From assembly GCA_044220635.1 (NCBI GenBank), contig JBGAQP010000006.1, positions 1 through 64,000 of the forward strand: a DNA stretch of 64,000 bases, read 5' to 3'. Shown here piece after piece: positions 34,020 to 42,205 of the stretch (positions within the stretch are counted from its first letter, which is position 1; every line of letters starts with the position of its first letter). Under the pieces are notes generated by a model, which saw only the letters and a program-made list of their open reading frames with translations, did no database searches and was not told the origin of the DNA. This stretch comes from JBGAQP01 sp044220635. Lineage in GTDB: Bacteria; Pseudomonadota; Gammaproteobacteria; Burkholderiales; Usitatibacteraceae. The position numbers were made by a program, and so were the translations under genes.

Positions 34020-34813
34020 AGCCGCCGCCTTCCCGCCGGCGGGGGCGGCGGCGCTTCCTCGCGACGCTGCTCGCGGCCGCGCTGCCCGCGCGCGCGGGCC
34101 CCGCGGCCGGCGCGAGCGCGAATCTCGCGAGCCGCCAGCCGATGCTCGCCGAGCGCATCGCCAAGCTCCACGCGCAGATCGGCCTCGACATCCTCGCGGG
34201 GCGCTCGCCGCGCGCGCTCGCCGAGGCGGTGCGCGAGTTCGAGGCGGGGATGCGCCAGCTCGCCGCCGGCGCCTCCTCCCCCGAGGCGCGCGAAAGCTAC
34301 CTGCTCCTCGGGCTCCTCTGGGACGAGTACCGCCCGCTCGCGCTGCGCAAGCCCACGCTCGAGAACGCGAAGAAGCTCGCGGAGCGCAGCGAGGAGATCG
34401 TGTGGGTGGCCTCGAAGGCGGCGAGGCTCGGCGCGACGCCGGGCGAGGCGCGGGCCATCTCCCTCGTGCGCACCGCGGGCGACGTGCGGGTGCTCTCGCA
34501 GCGCATAGCGAAGCTGCACCTGTACCGCCACTGGGGCGTGCGCGCCGCCCCGGCCGACGCCGAGCTGAAGGCGGCCGACAACGAATACCAGCTCGCGATG
34601 GCGATCCTGCGCGCGGCGCCGCAGAATACCCCGGAGATCGCCTCCGAGATCGTGCTCGCCGACAACCAGTATCTCTTTCTCGGGCAGGCGGTCGCGCGGC
34701 TTCGCTCGGGCGGCCAGGCGCGCCAGGAGCTCGAGTTCGTCGCGAAGACCTGCGACAACATCCTCGAGGTGATGGAGCGCGTGGCGCGGCTGCACGCCTC
34801 CGCGAAGCCCTGA
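34016..34813 (+). CDS. Probable exported PilJ/NarX-type sensor-domain protein
   Basis: The start is the GTG overlapping the bufC stop (GTGA), giving 265 residues. The N-terminus is a twin-arginine-like signal (GRRRFLATLLAAALPARAGP, about residues 10-29). The mature part consists of two related helical units, each with a shared core: MLAERIAKLHAQIGLDILAG and VRVLSQRIAKLHLYRHWGVR. RQxMLSxRxAKxY-type sequences are typical of the PilJ/NarX-type periplasmic sensing domain. No transmembrane helix or signalling domain follows, so it is probably a free periplasmic binder. A role with the bufferin genes is suggested by translational coupling alone. Confidence 0.8.
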   Translation: MKPPPSRRRGRRRFLATLLAAALPARAGPAAGASANLASRQPMLAERIAKLHAQIGLDILAGRSPRALAEAVREFEAGMRQLAAGASSPEARESYLLLGLLWDEYRPLALRKPTLENAKKLAERSEEIVWVASKAARLGATPGEARAISLVRTAGDVRVLSQRIAKLHLYRHWGVRAAPADAELKAADNEYQLAMAILRAAPQNTPEIASEIVLADNQYLFLGQAVARLRSGGQARQELEFVAKTCDNILEVMERVARLHASAKP

Positions 34814-34818
34814 GGCGC

Positions 34819-35670
34819 TCAGGCCGGAGGCAGGGGGTTGACGACGTCGAGGGCGATGCGCCAGGCGCCGCCCTCGAAGCGCCAGACGCGCAGGCCGTGG
34901 CCCCCCGGAACGGCGCCCAGCGAATAGGCCGAGACGGCGTAGCCGAACTCGCCCGAGCGTGCGCTTTCGAGACGCAGCACCCGCCATTCGAGGCGATCGT
35001 CCGCGAGGCGGCCGGGGACGAGGGCGGCCTCGCGCCCGATCGCGGGCCCCGCCCCGTCGCGGTACAGCCGCAGGGATTCGGAGGCGAACTCCGCGTACGC
35101 GGCACGCGCGCCGCGCGCTCGCGAAACGGCGTTGAAGGAAGCCTCTGCGGCGGCAAGTCCCGGCGCCGCGGTGGCCGACGGGTCCGCAACCAGTTGCCGC
35201 GCGCCGAGCGGCGCCGTGGCGAGGTCCGCGCCGGGGTGCCGGATGCCCAGGTCGACGGCGAGCCGCCAGGGCCCGGCAGGCGCGCGCTTCCACACGGAGA
35301 CGAACTGGCCGTGGCGCGCGGGAGCCTTCGGGTCCGCCTTGCTCGTGATCGTCCAGGGTCCCGTGGACAGCCCGAGCTCGCCGGAAGCGGCCACCTCGAC
35401 GTGCACCGGGCGCCAGTCGAGGACGAAAGGCGCCTCGGCCGGCACCTTCTCGAAGAGCTTGCGGCCGTCGACCGGCCCGGGCCGGAACATCAGCGAATCC
35501 TCGGCGAGGTTCGCGAGGAAGGCGCTGCGCATGCCCTCGCGCACCGACTGGGCGGCGAAGGCGGTCTCGGCGGCGGCGAGCTCGGCGGGTGCGTTCACGG
35601 AAGCGTCGGGGGCGAGGCCGCGGGCGCAGGCCGAAACGGCCAAGGCGGCGAGGAGGGCTCGGGCGGGCAT
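34819..35670 (-). CDS. Putative lipoprotein with two DUF4440/SnoaL-like units
   Basis: A 283-residue protein with a lipoprotein-like leader (MPARALLAALAVSACARGLA, lipobox VSAC, Cys at about 15). After it come two similar units: ELAAAETAFAAQSVREGMRS with FLANLAEDSLMFRPGPVDG, and GLAAAEASFNAVSRARGARA with YAEFASESLRLYRDGAGPA. Each ends in the pattern WRLAVDLGI / WRIALDVVN. That is the NTF2-like fold (DUF4440 type). The ligand is unknown. It ends five bases from the PilJ-type gene and converges with it. The gene lies 85 bases downstream of hslU. Confidence 0.75.
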   Translation of the reverse strand: MPARALLAALAVSACARGLAPDASVNAPAELAAAETAFAAQSVREGMRSAFLANLAEDSLMFRPGPVDGRKLFEKVPAEAPFVLDWRPVHVEVAASGELGLSTGPWTITSKADPKAPARHGQFVSVWKRAPAGPWRLAVDLGIRHPGADLATAPLGARQLVADPSATAAPGLAAAEASFNAVSRARGARAAYAEFASESLRLYRDGAGPAIGREAALVPGRLADDRLEWRVLRLESARSGEFGYAVSAYSLGAVPGGHGLRVWRFEGGAWRIALDVVNPLPPA

Positions 35671-35755
35671 GGGGCGATTGTAGGCGCCGGGCGGCGCGCC
35701 CGTGTTGCGCCCGTGTTGCCCCGCGTTACCGAATGCGATGGGCGCGCGCGCCGCC

Positions 35756-37123
35756 TCAGAGGATGAAGCGCGAGAGGTCGTCGCGGCCGGCGAGCTCGCC
35801 GAGGCGCGCGTCGACGTAGTCGGCGTCCACCGTGAGGCGCTCGATGGCGCGGCCTGCGTCGAAGGAGACCTCCTCGAGGAGCTTCTCCATCACCGTGTAG
35901 AGCCGGCGCGCCCCGATGTTCTCCGTGCGCTCGTTGACCGCGAAGGCGATCTCGGCGAGGCGCCGCACGCCCTCCGGCGTGAAGGCGAGCTCCACGCCTT
36001 CCGTGGCGAGCAGCGCCTGGTACTGGCGCGTGAGGCAGGCGTCGGTCGCGGTGAGGATGCGCTCGAAGTCCTCGACCGACAGGCTCGAGAGCTCCACGCG
36101 GATGGGCAGCCGCCCCTGGAGCTCGGGGATCAGGTCCGAGGGCTTGGCGAGGTGGAAGGCCCCGCTCGCGATGAACAGGACGTGGTCCGTGCGGACCATC
36201 CCGTACTTGGTGGTGACCGCGGTGCCCTCGACCAGCGGCAGGAGGTCGCGCTGCACGCCCTGGCGCGAGACGTCGGCCCCCGCGGTCTCGCCGCGGCTCG
36301 TGATCTTGTCGATCTCGTCGAGGAAGACGATGCCGTTGTGCTCGACCGCGCGCAGGGCCTCCAGGCGGACCTCCTCCTCGTTCACCAGCCGTGCGGCCTC
36401 CTCGTCGGTGAGCAGCCGCAGCGCCTCGCGGATCGCGAGCGTGCGGCGCTTGCGCCGGACGTTGCCGAGGTTCTGGAACATGCCCTGGATCTGCTGGGTG
36501 AGCTCCTCCATGCCCGGGGGCGCGAAGATCTCCATGCTCGCCGGCCCCTGGGCGAGGTCGATCTCGATCTCCTTGTCGTCGAGCTTGCCCTCGCGCAGCA
36601 TCTTGCGGAAACGCTGGCGCGTGGAATTGGCGTCGTGGCCCTCGGTGGCGGGCACGCCCGGCAGCAGCGCGTCGAGCACGCGCTCCTCGGCGACGTCCTC
36701 GGCGCGCGGCCTCGCCTTGCGCATTTCCTGCTCGCGGGTGGCCTTGACGGCGACCTCGGCGAGGTCGCGGATGATGGAATCGACGTCGCGGCCGACGTAG
36801 CCCACCTCGGTGAACTTCGTGGCCTCGACCTTGATGAACGGCGCGCGGGCGAGACGCGCGAGGCGGCGCGCGATCTCGGTCTTGCCGACCCCGGTGGGGC
36901 CGATCATCAGGATGTTCTTGGGCGTGATCTCGGTGCGCAGGGGCTCGGCGACCTTCGCGCGGCGCCAGCGGTTGCGGAGCGCGATCGCGACCGCGCGCTT
37001 GGCCTCGGCCTGCCCGACGATGAACTTGTCGAGCTCGTGCACGATCTCCTGCGGCGTCATCATCGAGGCGCCCGCGTCCCCGGCGGGCGTGGCGGAGGCG
37101 GCGGAGTCGATGCGCGCGCTCAC
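35756..37123 (-). CDS. hslU: ATP-dependent protease ATPase subunit HslU
   Basis: An AAA+ unfoldase with Walker A GPTGVGKTEIARRLA, Walker B GIVFLDEIDKI, the HslU pore motif GYVGRDVD and the I-domain between them; the protein ends DDLSRFIL, the tail that inserts into HslV. I take the GTG at 37123, which overlaps the hslV stop (GTGA), as start, giving 455 residues. This puts about 20 residues (VSARIDSAASATPAGDAGAS) before the usual MTPQEIVHELDKFIVGQAEA; the alternative is the ATG at 37063. With HslV it degrades misfolded proteins and regulators such as SulA. Confidence 0.96.
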   Translation of the reverse strand: MSARIDSAASATPAGDAGASMMTPQEIVHELDKFIVGQAEAKRAVAIALRNRWRRAKVAEPLRTEITPKNILMIGPTGVGKTEIARRLARLARAPFIKVEATKFTEVGYVGRDVDSIIRDLAEVAVKATREQEMRKARPRAEDVAEERVLDALLPGVPATEGHDANSTRQRFRKMLREGKLDDKEIEIDLAQGPASMEIFAPPGMEELTQQIQGMFQNLGNVRRKRRTLAIREALRLLTDEEAARLVNEEEVRLEALRAVEHNGIVFLDEIDKITSRGETAGADVSRQGVQRDLLPLVEGTAVTTKYGMVRTDHVLFIASGAFHLAKPSDLIPELQGRLPIRVELSSLSVEDFERILTATDACLTRQYQALLATEGVELAFTPEGVRRLAEIAFAVNERTENIGARRLYTVMEKLLEEVSFDAGRAIERLTVDADYVDARLGELAGRDDLSRFIL

Positions 37124-37665
37124 AGCGTCTCGATCACGTGGTTCTGGTTGGTGTAGATGCACAGCTCGCCCGCGATCGCGAGCGACTTCGCCACGATGTC
37201 GGCGGGGGCGAGTTCGGTTTCCGCGAGCAGGGCGAGGGCCGCGGCCTGCGCGTAGGCGCCGCCGCTGCCGATGGCGAGCAGCCCCCCCTCGGGCTCGAGC
37301 ACGTCGCCGTTGCCGGTGATGAGCAGCGACGAGTCGCGGTCGGCGATGGCGAGCATGGCCTCGAGCCGGCGCAGGATCCGGTCGGTGCGCCAGTCCTTGG
37401 CGAGCTCCACCGCCGAGCGAAGGAGGTTGCCCTGGTGCTTGTCGAGCTTCGCCTCGAAGCGCTCGAACAGCGTGAAGGCGTCCGCCGTCGCCCCCGCGAA
37501 GCCCGCGAGGATGCGGTCCTGGTAGAGGCGGCGCACCTTGCGCGCCGTCGCCTTCACGACGACCGCGCCGAGCGTCACCTGGCCGTCGCCGCCCATCGCG
37601 ACGCGGCCGCCCCGGCGCACCGAGACGATCGTCGTGCCGTGGAACTCGGGAAGGGGAGAGGTCAT
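37120..37665 (-). CDS. hslV: ATP-dependent protease peptidase subunit HslV
   Basis: The 181-residue peptidase of the HslUV protease. The N-terminal threonine nucleophile is in FHGTTIVSVRRGGRVAMGGD, exposed after removal of the nine-residue start. Typical segments VRRLYQDRILAGFAGATADA and DVLEPEGGLLAIGSGGAYAQ are present. It overlaps hslU by four bases and lies 66 bases after the STAS-domain gene. Confidence 0.97.
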   Translation of the reverse strand: MTSPLPEFHGTTIVSVRRGGRVAMGGDGQVTLGAVVVKATARKVRRLYQDRILAGFAGATADAFTLFERFEAKLDKHQGNLLRSAVELAKDWRTDRILRRLEAMLAIADRDSSLLITGNGDVLEPEGGLLAIGSGGAYAQAAALALLAETELAPADIVAKSLAIAGELCIYTNQNHVIETL

Positions 37666-37731
37666 GGGAGGGCTATAGCGCGGCAGCGGGGCGGCGGTCG
37701 CCGGGAAATCCCCCGGCGGCCGATGGCGATT

Positions 37732-38841
37732 TCAGGTGGACTTGCGGCGCACGAGGATGGCGTGGCGGTTGAAGCCGAAGGCCTCCAGCAGGCCCGCGTT
37801 GAGCTCGTTGAGGTCCATGAGGATCACGCGCTTGCCCGCGAGCTGGATCGCCTTCACCACCTCGAAGAAAGCCGGGGCGTAGGCGAAGTCGATCCGAAGC
37901 ACCCGGCCCATGTCGATGGTCACCTCGCCGTGGCCCGCCGCGTAGCCGTTCAGCTCGCCGATCTGGTTGGAGCTCGCCGCGGAGAGCACGCCCTTCATCT
38001 CGAAGGCGCCCTCGAGGGCGCGCTGCGCCACCGGGGCGGGCTTGCCGGCGGTCTTGGCCGCGGCCGCCGACACCGGGTTCACGTACACCTCCCAGTTGGG
38101 CGGCGACATCTCGAAGGCGACCGCGTACTCCAGGCCCAGCTCCTCGAACTCCTGCATCTTGCCCTCGAGGATGTAGAGCTCGAAGAGCAGCAGCCAGTAA
38201 TGGCGCTGGATCTCGGTCGCCTTCTCGTTGAAGGCCGCGCGCAGCACCTTCTCGAGGCTCTCGAGGTTGTTGAACCACATCGGCGTCTTCTTCTTGCGCA
38301 GGTGCTGCAGCGTGTTCACGAAGAGCGTGGCGTCCTCGGCGCTGATCGCGCCCACCTTGCTCACGTCGAGGCGCACCGTGCCCATGGTCTCCGTGAAGGC
38401 GAGGAACTTCTCGATCTCGCCCGAGAGGTCTCCCGAGGCCGAGGGCTTGAGGGCGAAGAAGTCCTTGCGCTCGCGGCTCTGCGTGCGCCGGGGGTCGCCC
38501 GCGCCCTCGGCGCTCTCCGCCCACACCGGGGGCGATTGCTCGAAGGCGACCGAGAAGAGCATCGACAGCGAGTCGAACTCGGCGCGATTCTGCGCGGCCT
38601 CGTGCAGGTCGAAGAGCATGAGCCAGGCCTGCTTGTTCTTCTTGCCCGCGGGCTCCCGGATCTCGGACTTGAGCACCCGGATGGCGGCATCGGCGTGGCC
38701 GGCGGCGTAGAGCACCGCGGCTTCCTGGGCCGCGGACAGCGGCGCCGAGTGGAACTCCTCGCTGCCGGTGCGCCCCGCCGCGCGCGCGGCGGCGGCGCGC
38801 ACGCCGCTCGCGGAGCTGCTGCCGACGACGGGGGTGGCCAC
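37732..38841 (-). CDS. STAS-domain protein
   Basis: A 369-residue cytoplasmic protein with a C-terminal STAS-like region: EVTIDMGRVLRIDFAYAPAF followed by KRVILMDLNELNAGLLEAFG (about 315-360). A second STAS-like segment, TVRLDVSKVGAISAEDATLF, lies in the middle near residue 155. Between them two similar helical pieces (WLMLFDLHEAAQNRAEFDSL and WLLLFELYILEGKMQEFEEL) suggest an internal duplication, each followed by a P-P-W motif (SPPVW, SPPNW). STAS domains bind nucleotides or partner proteins in anti-sigma pathways. The specific role is unknown. In Betaproteobacteria such genes often lie next to hslVU. Confidence 0.8.
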   Translation of the reverse strand: MATPVVGSSSASGVRAAAARAAGRTGSEEFHSAPLSAAQEAAVLYAAGHADAAIRVLKSEIREPAGKKNKQAWLMLFDLHEAAQNRAEFDSLSMLFSVAFEQSPPVWAESAEGAGDPRRTQSRERKDFFALKPSASGDLSGEIEKFLAFTETMGTVRLDVSKVGAISAEDATLFVNTLQHLRKKKTPMWFNNLESLEKVLRAAFNEKATEIQRHYWLLLFELYILEGKMQEFEELGLEYAVAFEMSPPNWEVYVNPVSAAAAKTAGKPAPVAQRALEGAFEMKGVLSAASSNQIGELNGYAAGHGEVTIDMGRVLRIDFAYAPAFFEVVKAIQLAGKRVILMDLNELNAGLLEAFGFNRHAILVRRKST

Positions 38842-38864
38842 GGTTTCGGCGCCTCGGGCGGGCC

Positions 38865-39353
38865 TCAGGGCTTGACCGCGCTCGCCTGGGTGAGCCGGTA
38901 GTAGACGATGTCGTCGTCGAGCACCGCCATGCGGCCGGCGACGACGATGGGCTCGTAGGTGAACTCGATGGCCTTGTCGGCGATCACCTCGACCAGCGAC
39001 TCCGGGCCACCGGGAAGGCAGAACGAGCAGTGCGGCGGGAAAGCCGCCAGCAGGAAGCGCTTCTGCTGCTTCGCCTGGTCGAGCGGCATCATGAAGCCGT
39101 AGAGCTTGACCTGCTGCTTGTCGAGCTCCTTGATCTCGCGCGTGAAGACCGGGCCGAACTTCTTGTCGGCCTTCTGCACCGTCTTCGCCTGGAGCAGGAG
39201 CTGCCAGGGCACGGTGCCCGCGGGCGCCGGGTCGGCGCCGATGAAGAACCCCGGGGTGCCCGGTGCCCCGCCCTTGCCTTCCTGGGGCTGCAGCGCGAGC
39301 GCTGCGGGGGCCGCGGCGAGCAGTGCGGCGACGGCGAAGGTGCGCAGATTCAT
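38865..39353 (-). CDS. DUF3299 exported protein of a zinc-response ABC operon
   Basis: A 162-residue protein starting MNLRTFAVAALLAAAPAALA, a signal peptide. The DUF3299 core reads VKLYGFMMPLDQAKQQKRFL and PHCSFCLPGGPESLVEV, with a CxxC pair. The open frame continues upstream but without a good start. In Pseudomonas aeruginosa a gene of this family closes the Zur-controlled operon PA4063-PA4066 after an ABC ATPase and FtsX-like permease, the same order as here. Function is unproven; metal handling in the periplasm is likely. Confidence 0.88.
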   Translation of the reverse strand: MNLRTFAVAALLAAAPAALALQPQEGKGGAPGTPGFFIGADPAPAGTVPWQLLLQAKTVQKADKKFGPVFTREIKELDKQQVKLYGFMMPLDQAKQQKRFLLAAFPPHCSFCLPGGPESLVEVIADKAIEFTYEPIVVAGRMAVLDDDIVYYRLTQASAVKP

Positions 39354-39394
39354 GTTCGTTATCCCTTGTCGCGTTCCGGATCCCGTGCGCGGGA

Positions 39395-40576
39395 TCATCG
39401 CCTCAGGAGCACGGTCGCGGGATCGCGCCGGTAGGCCTGGGTTGCCGGAACCAGGCACGTCGCGAACCCTGCGGCGAGGACGCCGAGGACGAGCCACGTT
39501 TCCCCGGCCACCCAGGCGAGCCCCGCGACGGGCCACTGGTTCAGGCGCGCGAGCAGACTTCCCAGCGCCTCGACAGAACCGTGCCCGAGGGCGAGGCCCA
39601 GTATAACCCCCGCCACTACCAGCGTCACGCCTTCGGCGACCACGAGCCCGAAGAGGTCCGCGGGCCGCGCGCCGAGCGTGCGCAGCAGCGCGAGGTCGTA
39701 GCGCCGCTCCTGGAGCGCGGAGCTCAGCGCGATGAAAAGCGAAAGCGCTGCGCTCGCGATGAGGATCGCGGCGAATGCCGAGAGCGTCTCGGCGCCCGCG
39801 CCGACGAGGTTCATGAGGCGCGCAGTCTCGTAGGCGGGTGAGGCCGCCTGCAGGGACGTGGTCGCGTTGACCTGGCGCGGCATCATCGCCGCCGCGAGCG
39901 GAGTCCGGTAGCGCACGAGAAGCGCCGTGATCTCGCCGCCGCTGCCGTGCTCCTCGTGGACATGCCAGACGCTCTCGACGGAGGTGAGCACCAGCCGGTC
40001 GATGACTCCGCCCGTGGGGGCGAGGATGCCGGCGACCGTGTAGGGATGCTGCTCGTGACCCGCCCCCGCGCCGCCGGCGGAAGCGGCCAGGCCGTGGGTG
40101 CCCGTGAACTTCGCGCCCGGCTCGAGGCCCGAGCGCCGCGCCACCTCGGCGCCGAGAACCGCTTCCATCTCGCCGGAGAACGCGACACCCCGGACGAAGC
40201 GCGCGGAGTAGAGCGCGAGGAAGGAGGCGTCGGTGCCGACGATCCGGAATCCCCGGAAGCTGTCGCCCAGGGCGAGTGGCGTGGCCGAGGCGACCATCGG
40301 GTGGCGCCGGATCGTGTCGGCCTCGGCGAGCGCAATGTTGCCCGTGGGGACGTCGGCATGGAACACCGAGGAGAGGATGAGCTGAAGCGGGCTGCCCTTG
40401 GCGCCGACCACGAGGTCCACGGGCTTCGCGTCGCGCTCGAGTCGTTCCTCGGCCTGCGCGGTGACGAGCAGCAGGAAGACGATGGTCGCGACGCCGAGGG
40501 ATAGCAGAACGACATGCAGGGCCGTGAGAAGGGGACGCGAGGCGAGATAGGCCCACGCGAGGCGTGCGAGGCTCAC
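39395..40576 (-). CDS. FtsX-like ABC transporter permease
   Basis: A 393-residue membrane protein of the MacB/LolE-type fold: one helix at the N-terminus (ALHVVLLSLGVATIVFLLLV, about 20-39), a periplasmic domain of about 200 residues with His-rich patch SVWHVHEEHGSGGE, then three helices at the C-terminus (LSAFAAILIASAALSLFIAL; LVVAEGVTLVVAGVILGLAL; AGETWLVLGVLAAGFATCLV). The loop QERRYDLALLRTLGARPADL is the FtsX-family coupling segment. The GTG start overlaps the ATPase stop (GTGA). Partner of the ATPase downstream of COG0523 genes; probably moves or releases a metal-related lipoprotein or ligand. Confidence 0.9.
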   Translation of the reverse strand: MSLARLAWAYLASRPLLTALHVVLLSLGVATIVFLLLVTAQAEERLERDAKPVDLVVGAKGSPLQLILSSVFHADVPTGNIALAEADTIRRHPMVASATPLALGDSFRGFRIVGTDASFLALYSARFVRGVAFSGEMEAVLGAEVARRSGLEPGAKFTGTHGLAASAGGAGAGHEQHPYTVAGILAPTGGVIDRLVLTSVESVWHVHEEHGSGGEITALLVRYRTPLAAAMMPRQVNATTSLQAASPAYETARLMNLVGAGAETLSAFAAILIASAALSLFIALSSALQERRYDLALLRTLGARPADLFGLVVAEGVTLVVAGVILGLALGHGSVEALGSLLARLNQWPVAGLAWVAGETWLVLGVLAAGFATCLVPATQAYRRDPATVLLRR

Positions 40577-41199
40577 AGCGCGAGGCTCCGGGCGAAGCGG
40601 CCGCGGATGCGCCGGTCGTGGGTGGCGACGACCAGGCTCGCGCCGCACGCTGCCGCCTGGCCCGCGAGCAGATCGATGGCACGCTCGCAATTCGCGTCGT
40701 CGAGGGCGGAGGTGGGCTCGTCGGCGAGGATGAGCCCGGGGCGGTTCACCACGGCGCGGGCAATGGCCACGCGCTGGGCCTCCCCGACGGAGAGCTCGCG
40801 TGCCCTGCGCCCGCCGTATCCCCCGAGACCCAGGCTCGCGAGCAAGGCCTCGACCGCTGCTTCGTCCGGGGGCAGTCCGGCGAGCCGCCGGGCGAGCAGG
40901 AGGTTGTCGCGCACCGTGAGCACGCCCACCAGATGCAGCGTCTGCAGGACCAGGCCCACGTGGCGGGCGCGGAAGCGGTCGCGGGCGGCGGGGCCGAGCC
41001 GCGTCACGTCCTGGCCGGCCACGCGCACGCTTCCCGCCGTGGGGGAGAGCAGGCCCGCGATCGCCGCGAGCAGCGTGCTCTTGCCGCTGCCCGAGGGACC
41101 GAGCACCAGGCCCGATTCGCCCGGTGCGATCTCCCACGAAGGCACACGCAGCACGGTCCGGCCCGCGTATTCGTGGCGCAGGTCCCGGATCTCGAGCAT
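40573..41199 (-). CDS. ABC transporter ATP-binding protein (LolD-like)
   Basis: A 208-residue ATPase with Walker A GPSGSGKSTLLAAIAGLL (about 33-50), Q-loop region VGLVLQTLHLVGVLTV, signature LSVGEAQRVAIARAVVNRP and Walker B LILADEPTSALDD, with H in VVATHDRR. The size and the lack of fused domains fit the LolD/MacB-ATPase group that works with FtsX-like permeases. The signature is LSVGE, not LSGGE. It lies 16 bases after the COG0523 gene and overlaps the permease gene. Confidence 0.93.
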   Translation of the reverse strand: MLEIRDLRHEYAGRTVLRVPSWEIAPGESGLVLGPSGSGKSTLLAAIAGLLSPTAGSVRVAGQDVTRLGPAARDRFRARHVGLVLQTLHLVGVLTVRDNLLLARRLAGLPPDEAAVEALLASLGLGGYGGRRARELSVGEAQRVAIARAVVNRPGLILADEPTSALDDANCERAIDLLAGQAAACGASLVVATHDRRIRGRFARSLAL

Positions 41200-41215
41200 G
41201 GGCGCGGCGCCGGCG

Positions 41216-42202
41216 CTAGGCGATGCAATAGGCGAGGCCCTCTTCGAACAGGCGTCGCGGGAGCTTGCGGCCGATGAACACCATCGTGCTCTCGCGCGCC
41301 TCGCCCGCGGCCCAGGGCTTGCCCGGCGAGCCGCCCATCAGCATGTGCACGCCCTGGAAGATCATGCGCCGGGGCTCGCCCTGGATGTTCAGCACGCCCT
41401 TGTAGCGCAGCAGGTCGGGACCGTAGTTCTGCGCCATGAGCGAGAGGAAGGTCTCGATCTTCTCCATGGCGAGCGGCCGCGGGTCCTTCCACACGAAGGA
41501 CTGCACGTCGTCGTCGTGGTGGTGATGGCCCTCGGCGAGGAACGCCGGGTCGATCTCGAGGACGGCGTTGAGGTTGAAGCCGCGGATGTCGAGGATCTCG
41601 ACGAGGTCCGCCTCGCCGAAATGCACGCGCTTCTGGTGCGCCCGGGGGTTCATGCGGCGCAGCCGCTGCATCAGCGCGGCGGTCTCCTCCTCGGCGACGA
41701 GGTCGGTCTTGGAGAGCAGGATGCGGTCGGCGAACCCCACCTGCGCCCTCGCCTCGTCGTGCCGGTCGAGCTGCTCCTGCGCGTGCTTCGCGTCCACCAC
41801 GGTGAGCACCGCGTCGAGCAGGTACTGGCCGTGGACTTCCTCGTCCATGAAGAAGGTCTGCGCCACGGGCCCGGGGTTGGCGAGCCCCGTCGTCTCGATG
41901 ATCACGCGGTCGAACCGGAGCTTGCCCTGCCGCCGCTTCCTGCCGAGATCGCCGAGGATGCGCACCAGGTCCCCGCGCACGGTGCAGCACAGGCAGCCGT
42001 TGTTCATCTCCACGATGCTCTCCTCGCGGTCCTCCACGAGGATCTCGTTGTCGACGCCCGTCTCGCCGAACTCGTTCTCGATCACGGCGATGCGCTCGCC
42101 GTGCTGCTCGTGGAGGATGCGGTTGAGCAGCGTCGTCTTCCCGCTGCCCAGGAAGCCGGTGAGGATGGTGACGGGGATCAGGTCTTTCTCGGCGGTGGCC
42201 AT
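41216..42202 (-). CDS. COG0523 (CobW-family) GTPase, probable zinc chaperone 1
   Basis: A 328-residue P-loop GTPase with Walker A GFLGSGKTT (16-24), metal-binding CxCC in NNGCLCCTVRGDL (C70, C72, C73), Walker B/guanine motifs VIIETTGLANP and LLSKTDLV, a His-rich patch GHHHHDDDVQ near residue 225 and a C-terminal CobW_C domain. Members near Zur-type regulators (ZigA, ZNG1-like) deliver zinc to target enzymes when zinc is scarce. It starts three bases after the second COG0523 gene. Confidence 0.93.
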   Translation of the reverse strand: MATAEKDLIPVTILTGFLGSGKTTLLNRILHEQHGERIAVIENEFGETGVDNEILVEDREESIVEMNNGCLCCTVRGDLVRILGDLGRKRRQGKLRFDRVIIETTGLANPGPVAQTFFMDEEVHGQYLLDAVLTVVDAKHAQEQLDRHDEARAQVGFADRILLSKTDLVAEEETAALMQRLRRMNPRAHQKRVHFGEADLVEILDIRGFNLNAVLEIDPAFLAEGHHHHDDDVQSFVWKDPRPLAMEKIETFLSLMAQNYGPDLLRYKGVLNIQGEPRRMIFQGVHMLMGGSPGKPWAAGEARESTMVFIGRKLPRRLFEEGLAYCIA

Positions 42203-42205
42203 GGA

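Noticed and set aside
34819..35670. The lipoprotein as part of the bufferin operon
   Set aside because: It lies on the opposite strand and converges with the PilJ-type gene; no functional link is visible.
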